A stretch of 57,902 nucleotides of DNA from Mesorhizobium sp. SCN 65-20 (GTDB lineage Bacteria > Pseudomonadota > Alphaproteobacteria > Rhizobiales > Rhizobiaceae): assembly GCA_001724355.1 (NCBI GenBank), contig MEEF01000012.1, forward strand, positions 1 to 57,902, written 5' to 3'. Shown piece by piece: positions 52,096-57,902 of this stretch; position 1 is the stretch's first letter; each line of letters starts with the position of its first letter. Both the position numbers and the translations under genes were made by a program. The notes beneath the pieces are model-generated. The model saw only the letters and a program-made list of their open reading frames with translations, searched no databases and had not been told where the DNA came from.

Positions 52096-52389
52096 ATGGT
52101 CCTCAAGACAACTCCGTTCGATGCGGCGTCTTATCTCGACACGCCCGAATCTCAGGCCGAGCTGATCGCCGATGCCTTTGAGACGGGAGACGCTGGCTAC
52201 ATTGCGCATGCATTGGGCGTCGTGGCGCGCGCGCGGGGCATGAGCCAAGTTGCGAAGGATGCCGGTGTGACGCGGGAAGGGCTGTACAAGGCCCTCAGCG
52301 CCGAAGGCGACCCGCGGCTGACGACGCTGCTCGGCGTCGTCAAGAGCCTGGGCCTGACCGTAACAGTCCAGCCTGCGCCGAAGTCGTGA
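52096..52389 (+). CDS. Antitoxin of the module, HTH type (HI1420/HigA-like) (97 aa)
   Basis: Antidote protein with a helix-turn-helix DNA-binding domain: TTPFDAASYLDTPESQAELI at the N-terminus, then RARGMSQVAKDAGVTREGLY and LLGVVKSLGLTVTVQPAP. ATG 52096 has AAGGAGGTG upstream; the longer open frame overlaps the toxin gene. Expected to neutralise the preceding toxin and repress the operon through the palindromes upstream. Confidence 0.92.
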   Translation: MVLKTTPFDAASYLDTPESQAELIADAFETGDAGYIAHALGVVARARGMSQVAKDAGVTREGLYKALSAEGDPRLTTLLGVVKSLGLTVTVQPAPKS

Positions 52390-52404
52390 TCCCCGGGCCG
52401 CGCC

Positions 52405-53793
52405 TCACACCTCGTGCAGGTAGAGGTGGTAGTCCAGTTCGCTCACCGTGCGGGCGACGCGCAGGTATTCGGCTTCCTTGATCGACGTGAAGGTGCGGTG
52501 CAGGTCGTGGCCCAGTGCCTCGCGCAGGAACTCCGAGCCCTTTGCGGCGAGGATCGCCGAGCGCCAGTCGGCCGGCATCGTGCCATTGGTGCCTTCGGCC
52601 TGCTCGTAGCCGTTGCCGGTGGTTTCCGGGCCGGGGTCGATCTGTTCGTCGAGGCCCTTCGAGATGCCGGCGAGAATGGTCGCGGCGACGAGGTAGGGGT
52701 TGGCGTCGACGCCCGATGGACGGTGCTCGATGCGGCGGTTCCTGGCGTCGCCCGCCGGCACGCGCAGCGCCACCGAGCGGTTGTTGACGCCCCAGGTCGG
52801 GGCGACCGGCGCGTAGGATTGCGACACGAACCGGCGCCAGGAATTGGCGTGCGGCGCAAAGACCAGCATCGATTCCGCCATGGTCGCGGCGAGGCCGCCG
52901 ATCGCGTGGAGCAGCCGGGGCTGCCACTCACCTTCCTTCTCCTCGGTGAAGACGTTCTTGCCGTCAGCGTCGAGCAGCGAAGCGTGGAAGTGCATGCCCG
53001 AGCCAGCGTATTTCTCGATCGGCTTGGCCATGAAGCAGGCGGTGACGCCGTGACGGCGCGCCTGCGTGCGTACCAGGCGCTTGAGCATGATCAGGTCGTC
53101 GGCGGCCTGCATCACGTCCTTGCGGTAGCGCAGGGTGAGTTCGTACTGGCCGGGCGCATATTCGGAGATCACAGTCTCGGCCGGAATCCCCTGCAGCTTC
53201 GCCGCCGCGTAGATGTCCGAGAAGAGCGGCTCCATGCCGTGCAGGTGGTCGACCGAATAGACCTCGGTCTTGCCCGAGGCGCGGCCGTCGAGCACGGCGC
53301 GCGCCGGCTGCACCTTGCCGTCGCCGTCGCGGTCGTTGGCGAGCAGGAAGAATTCGAGCTCGAAGGCACCGGCCGGATGCAGGCCCTTTTCAGCCAGCCT
53401 GTCGACCTGCCGCTGGAGGGCAAGGCGCGGGTCCGACGTCATCGGTGCGCCGTCGAGATGGTACATCGACATCAGCACCTGGCCGCGAGCCGGGCTGGTG
53501 CCGTGCAGCGGCTTCAGCGTGCCGGGGATGGGCCAGGCGCGCAGGTCGCCGTCGCCGGAATCCCAGATCAGCCCGGTTTCGTGGACGTCCTCGCCGGTGA
53601 TGTCGAGGCCGAGGATGGAGATGGGCAGGTGACGCCCGGATTCGTAGAGGCCCAGCAACTCGTGGCGGCGGATGATCTTGCCGCGTCCGACGCCATTGGC
53701 GTCGGTAAGCACGATGTCGAAGGCCTCGATGTCGGGGTTCGCGTCGAGAAAGGCCCGTGCCTCGTCGACGGTCGAGCCGGAAGGTGAATTCAT
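52405..53793 (-). CDS. Glutamine-synthetase family protein, gamma-glutamylpolyamine-type (462 aa)
   Basis: ATP-dependent ligase joining glutamate to an amine, as in PuuA-type gamma-glutamylputrescine synthetases. Family motifs: FDIVLTDANGVGRGKIIRR at the N-terminus, AGAFELEFFLLANDRDGDGK with metal-binding Glu residues, SEYAPGQYELTLRY, AGSGMHFHASLLD and RRIEHRPSGVDANPYLVAA. The ATG at 53793 is preferred to a TTG four codons upstream. Follows the class III aminotransferase gene by 30 bases, so the two are probably one transcript for amine or amino acid use. True glutamine synthetase activity is unlikely given the divergence from GlnA. Confidence 0.88.
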   Translation of the reverse strand: MNSPSGSTVDEARAFLDANPDIEAFDIVLTDANGVGRGKIIRRHELLGLYESGRHLPISILGLDITGEDVHETGLIWDSGDGDLRAWPIPGTLKPLHGTSPARGQVLMSMYHLDGAPMTSDPRLALQRQVDRLAEKGLHPAGAFELEFFLLANDRDGDGKVQPARAVLDGRASGKTEVYSVDHLHGMEPLFSDIYAAAKLQGIPAETVISEYAPGQYELTLRYRKDVMQAADDLIMLKRLVRTQARRHGVTACFMAKPIEKYAGSGMHFHASLLDADGKNVFTEEKEGEWQPRLLHAIGGLAATMAESMLVFAPHANSWRRFVSQSYAPVAPTWGVNNRSVALRVPAGDARNRRIEHRPSGVDANPYLVAATILAGISKGLDEQIDPGPETTGNGYEQAEGTNGTMPADWRSAILAAKGSEFLREALGHDLHRTFTSIKEAEYLRVARTVSELDYHLYLHEV

Positions 53794-53823
53794 GATCCTA
53801 CTCAATTGTCCGGACGCCTTGTC

Positions 53824-55206
53824 TCACGCCGCGAGCGTTGCGGCAATATCGCCGAAAGCCGCAACAAGCCGGTCGACTTGTCGAGCCGTCGTCGCCGGCG
53901 AGACGAGCATCATATTGTGGAACGGGGCGATCAGCACGCCGCGATTGACGAGCGCCACGTGCACGGCAGCTTCGAGCCGCGCGGCATGGGCATGCTCGGC
54001 CTCTCCGCCGTTGCGCAGCGGGCCGGGCGCGCAGATGAACTCGACGCGGGCGCCGACGCGCATCACGTGCCAGGGCAGGCTGTGTTTTCGGATCGCCTTG
54101 TCGAGGCCTGTCGCCAGCCGGTCGGCCAGCGCCTCCATGTGCGCGTAGTTCTCCTCGGTCATCACCTCCTCTAGGGTCGCACGCATTGCCGCGAACTGGA
54201 GGGGATTGGCCGACAGCGTGGTGCCCATGCCGGAATAGCCGGGCTCCTTGGTGCTGTTGTAGGCGGCATAGCGGGCGGCGACCTCCTCGCTCATGCCCCA
54301 GACGCTGGCCGGCACGCCGCCCGCGACTGGCTTGCCTAGCACGAACAGGTCGGGCTCGAGATTGTGTCTCCTGGTATAGCCACCGGAGCCGGTCGAGATC
54401 GTGTGGGTCTCGTCGATCAGAAGCAGCGTGCCGGCCTTGCGGGTAAGCGCGCGCACGCCTTCGAGGAACCCGCGCTCGGGCAGGACCATGCAGGAGTTCG
54501 TCAGCACCGGCTCGGTGATGACGCAGGCGACGTCGCCATGACCCAGCGCCTCCTCGAGCGCTGCCAGGTCGTTGAACTCGACGATGCGGGTGCGCGCGGT
54601 GAGGTCGCGGAATTCGCCGGCGAGTCCCGGGCGGTTGACCGGCTTGCCGTCGCTCATCCGCACCATCGTCTCGTCGACCGAGCCATGGTAGCAGCCGTTG
54701 AAGACGAGGATCTTGTCGCGGCCGGTGACGGCGCGCGCCACGCGCAGCGCGAAGCGGTTGGCGTCGGTGGCGGTGGTGGCGATCTGCCAGTGTGGCAGGC
54801 CGAAACGCTCGGCGAGCAGAAGCCCGAGCCTCAGCGAATCCTCCGAGGGCAGCATGTAGGTCAGGCCGCGGGCCGCCTGCCGGCGGATGGCGCGCGCAAC
54901 CGGGGCGGGCGAATGGCCGAACATCGAGCCGGTGTCGCCGAGGCAGAAATCGGCGAGCTTGTTGCCGTCGACGTCGGTGATGGTGGCGCCGCTCGCCTTG
55001 TCGACCAGGATGGGGAACGGCGTCGGCCAGTCCTTCATCCAATGCATCGGGACGCCGCCGAAGAAGCCAGCCACCCCGTTGCCGAGGGCTGCCTCGGATT
55101 TGGGACGCGCGCGGCGGAAGATCTCGGCCTCCGTCGCTGCAAGCTCCGCGATGCGCCTGAGCGGCACGCCGCCTTCGGTTGCGTCTCCTCGTTCGATGCG
55201 GTTCAT
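53824..55206 (-). CDS. Class III (PLP) aminotransferase (460 aa)
   Basis: Pyridoxal-phosphate enzyme of the aspartate aminotransferase superfamily, class III, close to glutamate-1-semialdehyde aminomutase-type proteins. TDVDGNKLADFCLGDTGSMF, VFNGCYHGSVDET, LLIDETHTISTG (cofactor-binding Asp), and FVLGKPVAGGVPASVWGM with the Schiff-base Lys are visible. Of three near ATGs, 55206 is preferred because GGGAG lies five bases upstream. Transcribed ahead of the glutamine-synthetase-like gene. Amino donor and acceptor unknown; polyamine or beta-amino acid use is a guess from the partner. Confidence 0.88.
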   Translation of the reverse strand: MNRIERGDATEGGVPLRRIAELAATEAEIFRRARPKSEAALGNGVAGFFGGVPMHWMKDWPTPFPILVDKASGATITDVDGNKLADFCLGDTGSMFGHSPAPVARAIRRQAARGLTYMLPSEDSLRLGLLLAERFGLPHWQIATTATDANRFALRVARAVTGRDKILVFNGCYHGSVDETMVRMSDGKPVNRPGLAGEFRDLTARTRIVEFNDLAALEEALGHGDVACVITEPVLTNSCMVLPERGFLEGVRALTRKAGTLLLIDETHTISTGSGGYTRRHNLEPDLFVLGKPVAGGVPASVWGMSEEVAARYAAYNSTKEPGYSGMGTTLSANPLQFAAMRATLEEVMTEENYAHMEALADRLATGLDKAIRKHSLPWHVMRVGARVEFICAPGPLRNGGEAEHAHAARLEAAVHVALVNRGVLIAPFHNMMLVSPATTARQVDRLVAAFGDIAATLAA

Positions 55207-55350
55207 CATGGCTCCCATTGGACAGTCGGCGCCACTCTAGCCAGAGGCCATGCCGGACGGCAATTGGCCGGGCGCGCTGCCTCGATTGGCGCAGCCCTGC
55301 GCGATATGCCAACATCGGAGCCGAAATCGGCAACATTCACGGAGCAATCG

Positions 55351-55800
55351 ATGCGCGCGATCCTGACCGGCTTGGCGATGGTTGCGGCAAGCCCTGCCGC
55401 AGCCTCCGGCGGGTTCTCCTGCGAGGCCGCGGACGCGGTCGTGAAGCTCGGGATCGAAAGCGGCGTCACGCGCGGCATGGGCAGCCCGGTCTTCAATTTC
55501 CGGGGGGAGATCGGGATTTCGGACAAATCGGTCGCCGAGGACCTGCGCCAAGTGAGCTTCGAGGGTGCCCACCTTGCCCAGTACTGGCTGGACGGCGAGG
55601 ATCTGAGGCTGGTCGTATACCGGGAGCGCGGAGAAGGCGCGCCGCACGGTTATGTCGAGGTGACAGTGAGGACCAAGGCGGGCGAGGAGGCCGAATATTC
55701 CGGCCAATACGCCGTCACCGTTTTCGACATGGGCGGCGAAACGAGCGGCGAGGGCAAGACGTCCAACTTTTCCGGAACGGTCGCCTGCCAGGTCGAATAG
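55351..55800 (+). CDS. Secreted hypothetical protein (149 aa)
   Basis: Unrecognised protein with a signal peptide (MRAILTGLAMVAASPAAASG) and one Cys at each end of the mature chain (FSCEAAD; VACQVE), which could form a disulfide. The rest is beta-rich in appearance (QVSFEGAHLAQYWLDGEDLR; GYVEVTVRTKAGEEAEYSGQ). ATG 55351 is chosen because GGAGC lies upstream; the long open frame before it is a shadow of the aminotransferase gene. Converges with the MarR gene. Confidence 0.75.
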   Translation: MRAILTGLAMVAASPAAASGGFSCEAADAVVKLGIESGVTRGMGSPVFNFRGEIGISDKSVAEDLRQVSFEGAHLAQYWLDGEDLRLVVYRERGEGAPHGYVEVTVRTKAGEEAEYSGQYAVTVFDMGGETSGEGKTSNFSGTVACQVE

Positions 55801-55840
55801 ACCTCTGCAACAGCAGGGCGCTGCCCGGGCCGTTGCGCGA

Positions 55841-56272
55841 TCAATCCTGGTGCATTGCTCCGATGGCGCGCCGCATCAGCGCCAGGAAGGTCTGGCGCTC
55901 CTCCTCGCTGAATTCGGCAAGTGCTGCCTCGTTCTGGGCCCGTGCCGCGGCAGTCGCCGGGTCGCGCAGTTCCACCGCGCGCGGCGTGAGGTGAACGGAT
56001 TGCGAGCGGCCATCGTCGGGCCGCGTGCGCCGCTCGATCAGCCCGTCGCGCTCCATCCTGGTCAGCGTATTGGCCATGGTCGCCTGCTCGACGTCGAGCC
56101 TGCGCACCAGTTCGCTCTGGGTCAGGCCGTCCTCGTCCCACAAGGCCAGCAAGGTCATGAACTGCGCCGGGGCCAGGCCGAGCGGGCGGATGCGCTGCTG
56201 CAGGCCCTTGGCGAAGAGGCGCGCCATCTGGTTGGCGAGGAACCCGGCCGATTTTTCTTTCTGGAACGACAT
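55841..56272 (-). CDS. MarR-family transcriptional regulator (143 aa)
   Basis: Winged-helix dimeric regulator: AGFLANQMARLFAKGLQQRI, PAQFMTLLALWDEDGLTQSE, then the recognition region LDVEQATMANTLTRMERDGL and the wing RRTRPDDGRSQSVHLT. ATG 56272 opens MSFQKEKSAG; upstream residues in the open frame overlap the promoter. Divergent from a membrane protein gene, 69 bases between starts, with a perfect palindrome in the gap, so it probably controls both. Confidence 0.9.
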   Translation of the reverse strand: MSFQKEKSAGFLANQMARLFAKGLQQRIRPLGLAPAQFMTLLALWDEDGLTQSELVRRLDVEQATMANTLTRMERDGLIERRTRPDDGRSQSVHLTPRAVELRDPATAAARAQNEAALAEFSEEERQTFLALMRRAIGAMHQD

Positions 56273-56292
56273 GCGCAACGAATAGCTGTTGA

Positions 56293-56304
56293 ATAGCATG
56301 CTAT
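56293..56304. promoter_or_regulatory. Palindromic candidate MarR operator
   Basis: ATAGCATGCTAT is a perfect 12-base palindrome in the 69-base AT-rich region between the MarR gene and the divergent membrane protein gene. Flanking AATAGC and CTTACTATTG extend the partial symmetry. Position and symmetry fit MarR-type autoregulation. Confidence 0.5.
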
Positions 56305-56341
56305 GCAATGATATATAGCTTACTATTGAAATCGGCGAGGC

Positions 56342-56800
56342 ATGACGATGAAAGCCAAAGTCCATGCTGCGGCTGGTGCCGCGGCCTTGCTCGTCGTCGG
56401 CAGCTTCTGGCTGGCCACGGTGGCCACCGAGTTGTCCGGCAATCTCGAAACCATCGCCGCGGTGAAGGCGGGCGTGCTCGCCGGCATGACTGTGCTGATC
56501 CCGCTCATGATCGTGGCCGGCGCCTCGGGTTTTTCGCTCGCGAAAGGCTGGAAGAGCCCAATAGTGCAGCGCAAGAAGCGGCGCATGCGCATCGTTGCGG
56601 CCAACGGAATCCTGGTGCTGCTGCCTTCAGCCTATGTGCTGGCCGGCTGGGCGGGGGAGGGCCGTTTCGACGGAGCCTTCCTTGCGGTGCAGGCGCTGGA
56701 ACTTGCGGCGGGAGCCGTCAATATCGCGCTGCTTTCGCTCAACATGCGCGACGGCCTGGCGTTGCGCCGCAAGCCGTCGCGAATGGTCCAGGCCAGTTGA
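56342..56800 (+). CDS. Integral membrane protein of unknown function (152 aa)
   Basis: Four predicted membrane helices: AAGAAALLVVGSFWLATVAT, AGVLAGMTVLIPLMIVAGAS, IVAANGILVLLPSAYVLAGW, and LAVQALELAAGAVNIALLSL, with a basic loop (QRKKRRMR) that should be cytoplasmic. ATG 56342 has GGCGAGG upstream. Not assigned to a family. The divergent MarR regulator suggests induced expression. The stop is one base before the stop of the converging WD40 gene. Confidence 0.75.
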   Translation: MTMKAKVHAAAGAAALLVVGSFWLATVATELSGNLETIAAVKAGVLAGMTVLIPLMIVAGASGFSLAKGWKSPIVQRKKRRMRIVAANGILVLLPSAYVLAGWAGEGRFDGAFLAVQALELAAGAVNIALLSLNMRDGLALRRKPSRMVQAS

Positions 56801-56801
56801 G

Positions 56802-57776
56802 CTAGCCAGCGATGTCGATGACGCCGCAGTCGCCGGCGGCGCTGCCGAAGGCGATGCGCCGTTCCTGCTTGTCCCAGGCCATCGAGGTGATCGCGCCCTT
56901 GCCGGGGCGGCGCAGCAGCACCTCCTTGGCATCGCCGAAGCGCACCGCCAGCACCATGCCGTCGTCGTAGCCCACGGCCACGATGTCTTCGCTCGGATGG
57001 CAGCATACGGTGGTCACCATCGAGTTGCCGCGGGTGCCGAGTTCGAGCGGCGCCTTGCCCATCGGGCCGTCCTTGCCTGTGAAGGGCCAGACGATCGCTG
57101 CCGGCGCGCCGGAACTCGCCAACCACTTGCCCTTGGCGCTCCACGACAGGCTCTTCACCTTGGCGGGGTAGCCGGTCATGCGCATGTGCTTGCCGTCGGC
57201 GAGCTTCCAGCCATGCAGGGCGTTCTCCTGCATGGTGGTCACGACATAGGCGCCGTCGGGCGAGAAGGTGATGCCGGTATGTGCGCCATCCCACTGCAGC
57301 TCGGTCGGCGCCCCGTCGGCTGCGGGGAAGTGCAACGTCGCGCCATTGTAGCGGGCGACGCCGAAGCGCATGCCCTTGGGCGAGAAGGCGACGCCTTCGA
57401 CCGAACGCGGGTGGACGAATTCCTTCAACTTGCCGTCGGCGAAGCGCACCCAGGCGTTGCGGCCGCTGGCATAGGCTATGGCGCCTTGCGGGCCTGTCGC
57501 CACCGACGTCACCCATTTGCGGCCGGCGCTGGCCAGCTCCTCGGCGGTACCGGTCGAATTGAGCGACATGACCTTGCCGTCCTCGCCACCCGAGACAAGC
57601 AGATCGTTCCTGGCCGTTGTCGTCGCGGCCAGCAGCCCGTCATGCAGCTTCAATGACTTCTGGCCGTGGTCGAGCCAATGCACCATGCCGTCGGCGAGGG
57701 CGAAGAACGGGATGTCGTCGAGGAAGGCAGTGGCGACGCAATGGCCGTCGAGATCAAGCGGGGCGACTGTGGGCAT
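56802..57776 (-). CDS. WD40-repeat beta-propeller protein (324 aa)
   Basis: Predicted beta-propeller made of WD40-like repeats: DGLLAATTTARNDLLVSGGEDG, VEGVAFSPKGMRFGVARYN, THTGITFSPDGAYVVTT-like blade (HTGITFSPDGAYVVTTMQEN), VKSLSWSAKGKWLASSGA and ITSMAWDKQERRIAFGSAAG, about six or seven blades. No signal peptide. ATG 57776 (MPTVAPLDLDG) is the preferred start; no strong ribosome binding site. Likely a protein-binding scaffold; bacterial members of this group have no known function. Confidence 0.85.
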   Translation of the reverse strand: MPTVAPLDLDGHCVATAFLDDIPFFALADGMVHWLDHGQKSLKLHDGLLAATTTARNDLLVSGGEDGKVMSLNSTGTAEELASAGRKWVTSVATGPQGAIAYASGRNAWVRFADGKLKEFVHPRSVEGVAFSPKGMRFGVARYNGATLHFPAADGAPTELQWDGAHTGITFSPDGAYVVTTMQENALHGWKLADGKHMRMTGYPAKVKSLSWSAKGKWLASSGAPAAIVWPFTGKDGPMGKAPLELGTRGNSMVTTVCCHPSEDIVAVGYDDGMVLAVRFGDAKEVLLRRPGKGAITSMAWDKQERRIAFGSAAGDCGVIDIAG

Positions 57777-57817
57777 GATTTTGTAACGTCCGGTCGGGTT
57801 GCGGGTACTTTGCAAGC

Positions 57818-57902
57818 ACCCCCTCACCGGCTCGCTACGCTCGCTACCTCTCCCCCTGCCCGGGGTAGAGGAAACGCCAATCGCCGAAGCTGCGATTCCT
57901 CT
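57818..57902. repeat. Paired-palindrome repeat, cut by the window end
   Basis: One arm at about 57818-57873 (ACCCCCTCACCGGCTCGCTA, then CTCTCCCCC with an imperfect inverse and GAGGAA) matches the architecture of the other copies. TTCCTCT at 57896-57902 looks like the start of the second arm. Confidence 0.65.

Noticed and set aside
54364..55350. Long 5' extension of the secreted hypothetical protein
   Set aside because: It lies antisense to the class III aminotransferase; the ATG at 55351 begins a clean signal peptide with a ribosome binding site.

Overview
The window looks like a chromosomal or large-replicon segment of an alphaproteobacterium of the order Hyphomicrobiales, most likely a Mesorhizobium/Aminobacter-type soil or plant-associated organism. 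The basis is the high GC content, the Shine-Dalgarno-led genes, the style of the catabolic modules (PuuD-type urate hydroxylase, PuuE-UraD fusion, BKACE-type dehydrocarnitine cleavage), a rhizobial-style IS66 remnant, and many copies of a short GC-rich paired-palindrome repeat. The genus is an inference; there is no rRNA or tRNA in the window.

Layout. 1-1303: decayed IS66 remnant running into a broken thermonuclease-family gene. 1754-5935: a DUF4236/SH3/HAD fusion protein, an arylsulfatase and an outer-membrane channel-like protein. 6368-12145: a five-gene dipeptide/oligopeptide-type ABC importer on the minus strand, divergent from an aldehyde dehydrogenase. 14239-19126: MBL hydrolase, PPi-type phosphofructokinase, L,D-transpeptidase, LysE exporter and a TTC38-like TPR protein. 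19346-23790: xylulokinase, xylose isomerase and a HAD-IIA phosphatase. 23797-24745: an AT-rich cassette bounded by perfect inverted repeats. 24778-32713: a GlxA-type regulator divergent from a five-gene operon that can be read as gamma-butyrobetaine/carnitine catabolism. 32778-43607 and 46203-51717: a large purine catabolic region. 51806-52389: a toxin-antitoxin pair. 52405-55206: glutamine-synthetase-like enzyme plus class III aminotransferase. 55351-57776: a secreted protein, a MarR regulator with a divergent membrane protein, and a WD40 protein.

How the genes work together. The purine region covers guanine to xanthine (guaD), xanthine to urate (xdhABC), urate to hydroxyisourate (puuD), hydroxyisourate to OHCU (uraH), OHCU to allantoin and allantoin to allantoate (UraD and PuuE domains of one protein), then ureidoglycine to ureidoglycolate (allE) and ureidoglycolate to glyoxylate (allA). 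No allantoate amidohydrolase is seen, and the glycerate kinase that could serve the glyoxylate end is broken by an out-of-frame deletion. The carnitine operon joins CoA-thioester steps (ligase, acyl-CoA dehydrogenase, CaiD-like hydratase) to carnitine dehydrogenase and dehydrocarnitine cleavage.

The most unusual structural signal is the repeat family: about nine paired-palindrome copies in 58 kb, one at every junction of the carnitine operon downstream of its first gene, one read in frame inside the CoA ligase, one read in frame inside xdhC, and one that appears to have extended the ligase C-terminus so that it now overlaps the next gene.
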